64,000 nt of DNA from CAMDBL01 sp964498125 (lineage in GTDB: Bacteria; Pseudomonadota; Alphaproteobacteria; Rhizobiales; Hyphomicrobiaceae), in assembly GCA_964498125.1 (NCBI GenBank), contig CAZCGE010000123.1, forward strand, positions 9,098-73,097. Reading direction: 5' to 3'. This document shows, piece by piece, positions 17,663 to 26,075 of the stretch (the stretch's first letter is position 1; each line of letters starts with the position of its first letter). The position numbers and the translations under genes are program-made. The notes under the pieces are model-generated. The model was not told the origin of the DNA, searched no databases, and saw nothing but the letters and a program-made list of their open reading frames with translations.

Positions 17663-18421
17663 TCACGCCGATCGTACCAATTGCAGCACCCTGCCGGTCA
17701 GTGCCTTGAACTGATCGTGCTCGTGCAGCGCATCCCACGAGCGCGGTCGCGGCATGTCCACGGCGATCTCATCGAGCACGCGGCCCTTTGACAGCACCAC
17801 GACGCGGTTCGCCAGAAACACTGCTTCTCCCACGTCATGGGTGATGAACAGCACAGTGGGGCGCTTCTCCTGCCAGATACGAGTCAGCTCTTCTTGCAGG
17901 GTCATGCGCGTCTGCGCATCGACGCTGGCGAACGGCTCGTCCATCAACAGAATGTCAGGTTCATTGGCCAGCGCCCGCACCACGCCGACGCGCTGTTGCA
18001 TGCCGCCCGACAGCTCATTGGGATAGCGGTCGGCCGCCTCCGATAGCTTGGCAAGCGCCAGGTACTCGTGCGCAATCCTTTCGCGCTCCGTCCTGCCGAT
18101 GCCGCGCATCTTGGGGCCGAAAGCGACGTTCTCCAGCACCGTGCGCCAGGGGAAAAGCGCGAACGCCTGGAACACTACGCCGCGGTCCGCGCCTGGACCT
18201 TTCACCGGCCTGCCGTCAAGCAGGATCTCACCGCCGCTCAGAGGAAGAAAGCCTGCGATCATGTTGAGGATGGTGGACTTGCCGCAACCCGACGGTCCGA
18301 CGATGGAGACGAACTCGCCCTCCTTCACCTCCAGCGAGACATCGTGCACGGCGGTGACGCTCGTGCCCGCGTACGGGTCGAAATACGTCTTCGACAGATT
18401 TCGGATGGTCAGGCTCTTCAC
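17663..18421 (-). CDS. ABC transporter ATP-binding protein, nitrate/sulfonate/taurine class
   Basis: 252-aa ATPase. Walker A GPSGCGKST, Q-loop VFQAFALFPWRTVLENV, signature ELSGGMQQRVGVVRAL, Walker B ILLMDEPFASVD, switch His in FITHDVGEA. The LFPWRTVLENVAF stretch is characteristic of the SsuB/TauB/NrtD group. Start is a GTG at 18421 overlapping the stop of the upstream permease (GTGA). Energises the two permeases encoded upstream. Confidence 0.95.
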   Translation of the reverse strand: MKSLTIRNLSKTYFDPYAGTSVTAVHDVSLEVKEGEFVSIVGPSGCGKSTILNMIAGFLPLSGGEILLDGRPVKGPGADRGVVFQAFALFPWRTVLENVAFGPKMRGIGRTERERIAHEYLALAKLSEAADRYPNELSGGMQQRVGVVRALANEPDILLMDEPFASVDAQTRMTLQEELTRIWQEKRPTVLFITHDVGEAVFLANRVVVLSKGRVLDEIAVDMPRPRSWDALHEHDQFKALTGRVLQLVRSA

Positions 18422-19224
18422 CGCGTCACCAGTCCCCAGCGTTCTCCCGTGGCGCGTTCTATCGGCGCTAAAATCCAGCTGTCGACGATGTACCACAAGA
18501 TACCGAGGATGATCATGCCGAGCAAGATCTCGACCACGGAGCCGGCGCGTCTGGCATCGAACATGAGAAAGCCGATGCCGCTGGTACCGACGATGATCTC
18601 CGCCGCGATCAGCGCCCGCCAGCCATAGCCCAGGCCATTGCGCAGCCCGGTGACGATATTGGGCAGCGCCCCAGGCAGCACGACCTCCCACAAGATGCGC
18701 AGGCGGGACGCACCGAGGCTCAGGGCGGCGCGGTGCATGTTGATCGGGATCGAGCGCACCCCGAGCACGGTGTTGAGCACGACGGGAAAGATCACCGTGT
18801 AGACGATGACGACCGTCATGGTGACGAGGCCGTAGCCGAACCAGATCACCAGGATCGGCAACCAGGCGATATCGCCGATGGCCTGGAAGAACAGCAGCAG
18901 CGGCCACAACGCCTTGTGTGCCCACTGGCTGAGCCCGATCAGGATGCCGAGCGGAATCCCCAGCGCGATCCCCCAGAAGGCGCCCGCGCCGAGGCGCACC
19001 ATGCTGTCCTGCAGGTAGTCCGGCAGGATGCCCTTGTAGACCAGGTCGCCAAACGACCGCACGACATCCAGAGGTCCCGGCAAGAACACCCGCGGGAAAA
19101 TCTCCATCGCGGTGACGGCCCACCAGAGCGCCACCACGGGCACGAACGGGACGATCGACGCAATCGACGGCCAGCGCGCCGTCAACCGCACATAGGCGCT
19201 CCAGGTCTGCAGCAGGACAGTCAT
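18418..19224 (-). CDS. ABC transporter permease (SsuC/TauC-like), second
   Basis: 268 aa, six spans. EAA-loop region RAALSLGASRLRILWEVVLP followed by ALPNIVTGLRNGLGYGWRAL, diagnostic of this class. ATG 19224 overlaps the stop of the first permease by 4 bases. Two non-identical permeases imply a heterodimeric membrane channel, less common than the homodimer of SsuC/TauC. Confidence 0.94.
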   Translation of the reverse strand: MTVLLQTWSAYVRLTARWPSIASIVPFVPVVALWWAVTAMEIFPRVFLPGPLDVVRSFGDLVYKGILPDYLQDSMVRLGAGAFWGIALGIPLGILIGLSQWAHKALWPLLLFFQAIGDIAWLPILVIWFGYGLVTMTVVIVYTVIFPVVLNTVLGVRSIPINMHRAALSLGASRLRILWEVVLPGALPNIVTGLRNGLGYGWRALIAAEIIVGTSGIGFLMFDARRAGSVVEILLGMIILGILWYIVDSWILAPIERATGERWGLVTR

Positions 19225-20012
19225 GCGCGCTGCACCATGCCCCAGCGCTCGATGGTCGCGCGTTCCAGCGGCGCCAGCACCAGGCGATCGAGCAGCAGCC
19301 ACAGCACGCCGATGACGATCATGCCGAGCACGATGACCTCGGTGCGGTAGAAGTCGCGGGCGACGAACAGCATGTAGCCGAGGCCGACGTTGGTGGCGAT
19401 CATCTCCGCCGCGATCAGCCCGCGCCAGGCGAAGCCGAGCCCGGTACGGACACCCGTGACGATATTGGGCAGGGCGCCCGGCAGCAACACTTCCGTTAGC
19501 ATCGCCCAGCGGCCCGCGCCCAGGGACGCCGCGGCATTGCGCACCACTCGCGGAATGGTCGAGACGCCGAGCAGGGTGTTGTAGGTGACGATGAAGAATA
19601 CGGCGTTGAAAATGACGAACGTGATGGCGCCGAAGCCGTAGCCGAACCACAGCGTGGCGATAGGGATCCAGGCGATGCCGGCCAGCACCGAGAAGAAGCG
19701 GAACAGCGGCGTCAGGAAGGTCGAGACGATGGGGCTCACGCCCATCGCGATCCCTAAGGGTATAGCCAGCAGCAGGGCCAGCACGGTCCCGACTGCCACC
19801 CGCAGCAGGCTGGCGCCGATGTGTGCGACCAGAGTTCCATCCTGGATGCCCTCGAGACCGGCCTCAATCACCGAGGTGAGGTGCGGGAACAGGCGCGGAT
19901 TGACGTCAAAATACGGGATCAAGACGGCCCATAGAACGAGCAGGACGGCAAAAGGAGAGAAGAACAAGAGCGCCTTAGAGAGCGATTGCCGCAGCCGCAT
20001 CAGAATGCTCAC
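19221..20012 (-). CDS. ABC transporter permease (SsuC/TauC-like), first
   Basis: 263 aa, six spans, N-terminal LLFFSPFAVLLVLWAVLIPY. Conserved RNAAASLGAGRWAMLTEVLL and ALPNIVTGVRTGLGFAWRGL match the EAA region of the family and parallel the second permease, so the two arose by duplication. First gene of the five-gene minus-strand unit 20012 to 16272. Confidence 0.94.
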   Translation of the reverse strand: MSILMRLRQSLSKALLFFSPFAVLLVLWAVLIPYFDVNPRLFPHLTSVIEAGLEGIQDGTLVAHIGASLLRVAVGTVLALLLAIPLGIAMGVSPIVSTFLTPLFRFFSVLAGIAWIPIATLWFGYGFGAITFVIFNAVFFIVTYNTLLGVSTIPRVVRNAAASLGAGRWAMLTEVLLPGALPNIVTGVRTGLGFAWRGLIAAEMIATNVGLGYMLFVARDFYRTEVIVLGMIVIGVLWLLLDRLVLAPLERATIERWGMVQRA

Positions 20013-20492
20013 TCAGATCCCAGCCAGCCGTCAGTCGGCCGGCATGGATACTAGCGAGGCGCACTCGAAATGTCTGCTTGGGGTCGCGTCACGCGTCAAC
20101 CTTCCTACGGGAGATGTGATCGGGAAGCTGACGTGGAGTCAAGCGCTGGACGCGATCCACCGAGCCCCGAAGAACGATATCCACCAGCGACCCGTCGTGG
20201 CGACGCGATACCCCAATCAACGGACATGATTGGCGACGAGCAAATTGTTGCCGATCGCGCATTGGCCGAGGTCCGCTCCTGTATAACCAGACCGGAGGCA
20301 CGGTACCCTCGGATACGGGCCGCCGAAGTGGCGACGAATGCCTTGTGCTTGAAGTCGAAATTCGCTGGTGAGAGCCGTCTGCGGCAAGGCGTGGTGAGAG
20401 CGCACTCGCCCCAGCACGATCCAGGGGGGCTGGACATGGTGAGCGCGACCTGTTGCGATACCAAACTCCCATGGCACAGAGGAGCTGCCCCG
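20013..20492. other. Intergenic region without an assignable gene
   Basis: 480 bases between the start of the permease operon and the amidohydrolase, so it carries promoters in both directions. Overlapping short frames exist on both strands (for instance minus 20105-20503) but none matches a family I know; they could be a decayed gene. No strong repeat seen. Confidence 0.35.
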
Positions 20493-21335
20493 ATGACGAT
20501 CATCGACTCCCAAGTCCACGCCTATGAGGCGAATACGCCGAAGCGACCCTGGCACAGTGTGCCGAACTGGCCCGATCACGTTACGGGCGACGAGATGGTG
20601 GCGGCGATGGACAAGGTCGGCGTCGACGGCGCAATCTTCATCTCCGCCTTTTCCATGTACCGTTACGACGCCAGTTATGCAGTGGAGGTACAGCGGGCCC
20701 ATCCCGGTCGGCTCGCGCTCGTCAAGCCGGTCGACCCAGACGATCCGGCGGTGGCCGACGTCATTGCTGACTGGAAGAAGACTCCGGGCACGGTCGGCAT
20801 TCGTATCATTATGGCAAAGGAGGCGAAACACGATCCCAACGACCCGGGCCTCGACCGGATCCTGCGCGCGGCCGTGAAGCACGACTTTCCCGTCAACATG
20901 CTGTGTTGGGGCAACGTGGACGCAGGCGCGGCGTTGATAGATCGCCATCCCGATACGCGCTTCATCATCGACCATCTGGCCATCCCGCAGCCCCGCACGC
21001 CGCCCGCAGGGCCGCAGCCCTGGGCCGACCTGCCAATGGTTCTGGACCTTGCCAAGCGCAAGAATGCCGTGATCAAGGTGAGCGGCGCCTGCACGCTGTC
21101 CCGGGAGCCGTTTCCGTTCCCGGATATCTGGGACCCGCTGGCTCGCGTGTTCGATGCCTGGGGTTTCGACCGGTGCCTGTGGGGCACGGACTGGACTCGC
21201 GCATTCGCGGTCGTCAAATACGAGGAGGCCGTCGAGCCCTTCCTTAAAACCGACCGCCTGAGCGACAGTGAGCGAGCGATGCTGATGGGCGGCGCGTGCG
21301 CCAAGGCCTATGGCTGGTCGCCGAAGAAAGGTTAG
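20493..21335 (+). CDS. Amidohydrolase (amidohydrolase 2 family, TIM-barrel)
   Basis: 280 aa, metal-dependent hydrolase or decarboxylase of the ACMSD-like PF04909 group. Opening IIDSQVHAYEAN holds a metal site in which the usual HxH reads QVH; RFIIDHLAIPQ carries a conserved His, and RCLWGTDWTRAF near residue 235 holds the metal-binding Asp. GAGGAG lies 8 bases before ATG 20493. Related enzymes act on lactones and dicarboxylic acids such as 2-pyrone-4,6-dicarboxylate. Downstream is the broken cys segment, so it appears monocistronic. Confidence 0.88.
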   Translation: MTIIDSQVHAYEANTPKRPWHSVPNWPDHVTGDEMVAAMDKVGVDGAIFISAFSMYRYDASYAVEVQRAHPGRLALVKPVDPDDPAVADVIADWKKTPGTVGIRIIMAKEAKHDPNDPGLDRILRAAVKHDFPVNMLCWGNVDAGAALIDRHPDTRFIIDHLAIPQPRTPPAGPQPWADLPMVLDLAKRKNAVIKVSGACTLSREPFPFPDIWDPLARVFDAWGFDRCLWGTDWTRAFAVVKYEEAVEPFLKTDRLSDSERAMLMGGACAKAYGWSPKKG

Positions 21336-21511
21336 GTTGTTTGGCGGTCGTGTCCGGCCTACTTTCCACTCGCGGTCGGAGTGATCTGAAAGCTTCCGTC
21401 GGGCGGCTGACGCGACGGGCCAAGGGCTGACATGATGCTCATGTTCATGGCGGTCGTTTTTGCGACGGCTCATGGAGGTGCATCGGAAATTTACGTGTCT
21501 GATCCGCTAGA

Positions 21512-21760
21512 TCAGTCGCTCCCGACGGTGCGGTCACGGAACGCGATCATGTCGCGCGGCTTCCACGTGGTATCGATGTGCAGCAAGGGAAACGGCGGCT
21601 TTTGCGGCCAGAACGGCCTGCGGGCAAGATGCAGCAGAACCGTCGAGTCCTTGCCGATCGAATAGAGCAGCACCGGCTTGCGGAACTGTGCCTCAGCCTC
21701 ACGGAAGATGTGGATGCTCTCGGACTCGAGCAGATCAAGATGGGATATTTGCGCTGTCAT
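21512..21760 (-). pseudogene. cysD: cysD, sulfate adenylyltransferase subunit 2, N-terminal fragment
   Basis: The first about 77 residues are a textbook CysD start: ISHLDLLESESIHIFREAEA, the PP-loop region LLYSIGKDST, then LLHIDTTWKPRDMIAFRDRT. After that the frame meets unrelated sequence and stops at 82 residues, whereas CysD is about 300. The break is near 21525. The start overlaps the cysH stop (ATGA). Without the rest and without cysN the ATP sulfurylase step cannot be supplied from here. Confidence 0.85.
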
Positions 21761-22521
21761 CGTGCGGCAACCTTGCTCAGTGGGCGGTTATGCAGCCCGC
21801 ATTCCTTGCCGTCCTCGGTCTCCCACCACCAGCGGCCAGCCCTAATGTCCTCGCCGGGATGGACTGCGCGCGTGCACGGTTGGCAGCCGATCGAGGGGAA
21901 GCCCCGCGCGTGGAGTGGGTTCATGGGGATGGCGTGCAGCGCGACATAGGCTTCGAGCCTGTCGAGCGACCAGTCCGCGATTGGATTGATCTTGAAGAGA
22001 CTATGCTCGCTGTCCCATGCTGCGATAGGCACCTCGGCGCGTCCCGCCGTCTGCTCGCGGCGCAGACCGGTGAGCCACGCCGACGCACCGGCGAGCCCTC
22101 GTTGCAATGGCAGAACCTTGCGGACGTTGCAGCAAGCCCTACGCGCCTCGGTCGAGCTGCGAAAGCCAAGCACGCCGTCACGCGCAACAATGGCTTCGAC
22201 GTCTGCAGCGAGCGGTGCGAGAACGCGAACCTTGACGCCGTAGCGCTGCTCATTCGCTGCCAGCGTGTCGATCGTCTCCGGGAACAGACGGCCGGTATCG
22301 AGCGTGAAGGCGTCGATGGCTGCACCGCTCTCCGCAATCGCATGCAGGATCGCCTGATCCTCGATGCCGAGGCTAGTCGAGAAGGCAATCCGTCCCGGCA
22401 CGGTTTCGCTGATCAATCGGATGCGATCGGAAAGATCGCGTGTCCGGGCCAATCGCTCGGCCAATTCTGCGGTCAATTCTGGGGCATGCCGCTCTCGGGT
22501 CGTTGAGGCTGCAATGGTCAT
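21757..22521 (-). CDS. cysH: Assimilatory adenylylsulfate (APS) reductase, CysH
   Basis: 254 aa, intact. Reduces adenylyl sulfate to sulfite in cysteine synthesis. The PP-loop-like IAFSTSLGIEDQAILH and LDTGRLFPET are present. The four cluster cysteines of the 4Fe-4S APS reductases are visible as RRACCNVRK (about 138) and GCQPC (about 221), followed by GRWWWE and the catalytic Cys in ECGLH near the end. ATG overlaps the cysI stop and its stop overlaps cysD. It is the only complete gene of the three; whether it still has a promoter is unclear. Confidence 0.93.
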   Translation of the reverse strand: MTIAASTTRERHAPELTAELAERLARTRDLSDRIRLISETVPGRIAFSTSLGIEDQAILHAIAESGAAIDAFTLDTGRLFPETIDTLAANEQRYGVKVRVLAPLAADVEAIVARDGVLGFRSSTEARRACCNVRKVLPLQRGLAGASAWLTGLRREQTAGRAEVPIAAWDSEHSLFKINPIADWSLDRLEAYVALHAIPMNPLHARGFPSIGCQPCTRAVHPGEDIRAGRWWWETEDGKECGLHNRPLSKVAAR

Positions 22522-23930
22522 ACGCCGCTCTCCGATTGCAGGGTCACGTCGGCATGGAATTTATTGCCGGCAGTCGTCGCTTTGACGTAGCCGGCGCGGA
22601 TCGTGAAATCGCCGAATCTCTCGCCAGCCCCGCGTTCTTTGGCATAGCGCCGCAGCATCGGCTCCAGCGTCGTGACGATACGGGCCTTATCGACGTCCTG
22701 CGCCACGAGCTTGTTCAGCCGCGAACCGTCGAATGCCGCGCCGAGATAGAGATTGTAGAGTCCGGGGCCGCGACCGACGAGGCCAATCTCGGCGAGATAC
22801 GGCCGTGCGCAGCCGTTTGGGCAACCGGTCATGCGGATGACGATGTCGTCGTCGCGCAGCCCAGCTCGGTCGAGCACGTCCTCGATCGCCGTTATCAGCT
22901 CAGGCAGGAAGCGCTCGCTTTCGGCCAGCGCCAGGCCGCCGGTCGGCAGCGCGACGCACGCCATCGAGTTGCGGCGCAGGCCTGAAGTGGTGGCGACCGC
23001 CACGCCGTGCGCTGCGAGCATGCCGTCGATCTTCTTCTTCGCCGTAGCCGTGACGCCGGCGATGATCACGTTCTGGTTGGCGGTGCAGATCAGCTCGCCC
23101 TTGTGGATGCCGGCGATTGCACGAAGTGCCGTTCGCAACGTGTGTCCCGGAAGATCCTTGATGCGGCCATTCTCGACGAACAGGCCAAGGTGCCACTGGC
23201 CGTTCGCGCCTTTGTGCCAGCCTATGGGGTCCCCGGTGCTGTCGAACTTGTACGGACGTGGCGCCTCCAGCGCATGCCCCAGTCGCCGCTCGACCTCGGC
23301 GCGGAAGGCGTCGAGCCCGCGGTCCTCGATGGTGTACTTGAGCCGGGCTCGCTTGCGATTCTCTCTGTTGCCCCAGTCACGCTGCACGGTGAGGATCTTC
23401 TCGGCGACGTCGAGCGCCTGCTCGGTCGTGCAGAAGCCGAGCACGTCGGCGGTGCGCGGGAACGTATCCGGCTCGCCGTGCGTCATGCCCATGCCGCCGC
23501 CGACCGTGACGTTCCAGCCAATCACCCGCTCCTGCTCGACAATGGCGATGAAGCCGAGGTCATGCGCGAAGATGTCGACGTCGTTGTGCGGCGGCACGGC
23601 CACGACGGTCTTGAACTTGCGCGGCAGGTAATGCTTGCCGTAGATCGGCTCCTCGTCCGCACCGGCACCGCTGCTCGTGTCCTTGACCTTCTCCCCGTCG
23701 AGCCAGATCTCGTGATAGGCGCCGGTCTTTGGCAGCAGGTGCTCGCTCAATCCGCGCGCAAGGTGCAGAGCCTCCGCATGCGCCTTCGACAGGTGCGCGT
23801 TGCACGTCGCCAGCACGTTGCGGTTGACATCGCCGCACGCGGCCAGAGTGTCGAGCGCCGCCGCGTCGATGGCCTGCATCGTCCGCCGCATGTTCGACTT
23901 GATGACGCCGTGAAACTGGAACGTCTGCCG
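22518..23930 (-). pseudogene. cysI: cysI/nirA-type sulfite reductase hemoprotein, 5'-truncated
   Basis: Readable from RQTFQFHGVIKSN (base about 23930) to the natural stop; about 470 of the usual 550-570 residues. The siroheme/4Fe-4S cysteines remain: LGFCTTE-type region, TGCPNGCARPYLAEIG near the C-terminus. Missing are the N-terminal about 90 residues including the conserved segment before RQTFQFHG. Directly upstream the sequence turns into a different gene fragment in another frame. An internal ATG at 23891 could restart translation, but the product would lack conserved N-terminal parts, so it is probably inactive. Confidence 0.85.
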
Positions 23931-24156
23931 CGCACCTGAACCCGATCTGGCCGTGGCCCATCGCCGGATTGCGCCACGACACCGTGCGGTTCCAGGCGAC
24001 GAGCTTGTCGGGCGTGCCGTCGAAGATGTCGTTGCCGCCGCGCACGATGCGTTTGCCGGGACGTGTCAGGTTGTCGCGTGCGTCGTCGGGGCGAAGGAGA
24101 TAGGGGCGATCGTGCGAACTGGTCCATTCGAGCAGGCTCCCGCTCATGTCGAGCAA
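23930..24156 (-). pseudogene. Formylglycine-generating-enzyme-like (FGE-sulfatase domain) C-terminal fragment
   Basis: A 75-residue stretch reads DMSGSLLEWTSSHDRPYLLR, then GKRIVRGGNDIFDG and ends WRNPAMGHGQIGFRCA, the order and spacing of the last part of SUMF1/FGE-domain proteins (WEWT, RVxRGGS, IGFRCA). It joins the cysI frame out of register at about 23930. The rest of the FGE-like gene upstream is not recognisable. Source could be any of the many FGE-domain proteins. Confidence 0.6.
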
Positions 24157-24813
24157 CCGCTCGGGAGTCGCGCAACGTCGCTGATCCTGTCATCAATTCC
24201 TGCATCGATGGCCAAGTCGCGGCGCTGATGATTGGAGCCTTCAAGTTCGAAAGTCGATTTCACGCCATGATCCTCGAGACGAAGGATGATGTGGTCTCAA
24301 TAGCGTTGGCCTTGCGGCACGTCTCAAAGCCGGTTGGCGGCATGCACTTGCTCAGCGGCTTCCCGTCGTAGGACAGGCGTGCCGCAACGCTGGGGCTCCT
24401 GACGGATTGTAGTTCGAGCCGAGCTGACGAAGTGCGTCGGATTGGGGGATGAATTGGGAGATGATACAATGATGTCTGGCTCATAACATAATGATTATAA
24501 AACAAATATATCCTAAGATCCGAATCCCTCTCTCTCCGCCACTGGGCCATCTCGGCCGATCTCACCCCGTCTCAAAACATCGAAAAATGCTCCGCGGGCA
24601 ATTCGAACTCTCTTTGCCGCGCGTGGCCGGCTTTCCAGAGTCCCCCCTGATCGACATGCTGGACTTGCGAATTCCCCCTGCACTCATTCTGGCGGAGCAG
24701 GGCCGGGAGCATGCTCGCCCGCGGAATCCTGCGCGCCGATCCGCCGGCATCGCCGATCTCGGGCAAGTCGATCGACGATTGCTCGCATCCCTCGCGCAGC
24801 CTGCCTCGAGGCT
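24157..24813. other. Gene-free stretch with an AT-rich patch
   Basis: About 650 bases without a supportable gene. Bases about 24460-24516 are strikingly AT-rich (runs such as ATAATGATTATAAAACAAAT) against the GC-rich surroundings, which suggests foreign DNA. The patch ends at the tRNA-Ser-like sequence at 24521-24541. Confidence 0.5.
24521..24541 (+). other. tRNA-Ser 3'-end-like sequence, candidate attachment site
   Basis: The 21 bases CGAATCCCTCTCTCTCCGCC plus a final A read like the T-arm 3' half, acceptor strand and encoded CCA of an alphaproteobacterial serine tRNA with a GGAGAGA acceptor. No anticodon or D arm precedes it; instead there is AT-rich DNA. Integrative elements that insert into tRNA genes leave just such a copy at their far end. 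Confidence 0.5.
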
Positions 24814-26058
24814 TCAACCCGTGCCGGCCGCTCGAGATGGCTTCGCCAATGCCGCCCAGGACTTGCGGCATCGCGGACAGGCCGCGGGGTGGCAGGCCCG
24901 GCAGAACGGCTTGCCACAAGAGCGGCACGCAGCCTGCCCGCCAGCGTCGGTCAGGTGCAGATGATCGTCGCACACGTGGCGCTCGGTATCGAGGCCGATG
25001 CCCCAGTCGCTCGGCGCCGGCTCCATCCGGCGAGCGGCGACGTGCCAGTCCATGGCAATGCTACGCTCGCCCTTGCGCCGCTTGATCAGGACCTCGTGGC
25101 GCTGCACCGGCGCCACCAAGACGAGCGCCTGCACCCACTCGATTGTCACGTTGAGTGCGTAGTTGTGGCGCAGATCATCGAGCTTGGCGGCGTACTCGCG
25201 CTCGATCGAGGCGACGCGCAGGCGCTCCCGCGCGATGGCCGCCTCGAGCTTCTCGCCCGGTTCGATCTTCTCCTTCTTCTTCTCGGCGGACTTGCGCGGC
25301 TTCGGCTCGGCGACCAGACGCTCGAGCCCCGCCAGCTTGATCAGCGCAGCGCGCCGCAGATCATCGTGATAGGCGTGCACACGGCGGCGGTCGCGGTCGA
25401 GACGGCGGAGCATGGCAGCGAGGAAAGGCTCGAGGTCCGCACGCACCAGCCGGTCGAGCAGCGGCCCTGTTCGATCGGCAATGGTGGCGGCGCCCCATGC
25501 CGGACCAGCGGCCCGCGCCACCGTCGGTTCCAGCGACTGCCAACTATCGGCGCGATCGATCGCCCGGCGCAGCGCCGTCAGCAAATCCTCGTCGAGCACG
25601 GCTCCAGTGGTGCAGTTGAAGCCCACCCAGACCAGGCCCTCGCGCTTCTCGTCCGACACGGCGGCGTAGCGGAACGCCAGCAGCAGACAGCGGGTCCAAG
25701 CGGCCTCGACGCCCTTCAGCCGCCACACCGCGTTGGGCAGGGACAAGGCGCCGTCAATCAGCCGCTCGGGATCGTTGGGCGGCAAGACGCCCTCGGGCAA
25801 TACGAGCTGGCGCTCGGCGATCCGGCCGCGCTCCCCCAGCACGGTGTCCAGCCGCTCGAGCCAGTCGTCGTCGAGCCCGATCCGGATCGTGCCAGCCAGC
25901 GCGTCGTTACCAAAGCCTAGCCGCACCAGCTCCGGCCAGCCGAACGCCGTCCGCAGCGTCGCCGGCGCCAACACGTCGAGGCCGTCCGGCTCGATCGCCT
26001 CAACGACGGCGCCTTCGTATTCCAACAAATCGGCAACGACCTCGCGCAAGGCAGTCAT
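24814..26058 (-). CDS. Unknown protein with coiled coil and C-terminal zinc-binding cluster, partner of the SNF2 helicase
   Basis: 414 aa, no signal peptide or membrane span. Residues about 1-240 are an alpha/beta region I do not recognise. About 245-300 is charged and coiled-coil-like (KKKEKIEPGEKLEAAIARER and on). The C-terminal 50 residues carry CDDH, CRSCGKPFCRACHP and CPRCRKSW, enough Cys/His for two zinc sites. Its start is 17 bases after the helicase stop on the same strand, so the two form an operon and probably a complex. Function unknown. Confidence 0.8.
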   Translation of the reverse strand: MTALREVVADLLEYEGAVVEAIEPDGLDVLAPATLRTAFGWPELVRLGFGNDALAGTIRIGLDDDWLERLDTVLGERGRIAERQLVLPEGVLPPNDPERLIDGALSLPNAVWRLKGVEAAWTRCLLLAFRYAAVSDEKREGLVWVGFNCTTGAVLDEDLLTALRRAIDRADSWQSLEPTVARAAGPAWGAATIADRTGPLLDRLVRADLEPFLAAMLRRLDRDRRRVHAYHDDLRRAALIKLAGLERLVAEPKPRKSAEKKKEKIEPGEKLEAAIARERLRVASIEREYAAKLDDLRHNYALNVTIEWVQALVLVAPVQRHEVLIKRRKGERSIAMDWHVAARRMEPAPSDWGIGLDTERHVCDDHLHLTDAGGQAACRSCGKPFCRACHPAACPRCRKSWAALAKPSRAAGTG

Positions 26059-26075
26059 GGGCTTCTCCTACGGCT

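Noticed and set aside
20105..20503. Minus-strand frame upstream of the amidohydrolase
   Set aside because: No recognisable domain, overlaps the likely promoter and ribosome site of the amidohydrolase, and competing frames exist on both strands.
24521..24541. Complete tRNA-Ser gene
   Set aside because: Only the 3' end is present; the DNA before it is AT-rich and cannot fold into D, anticodon and variable arms.
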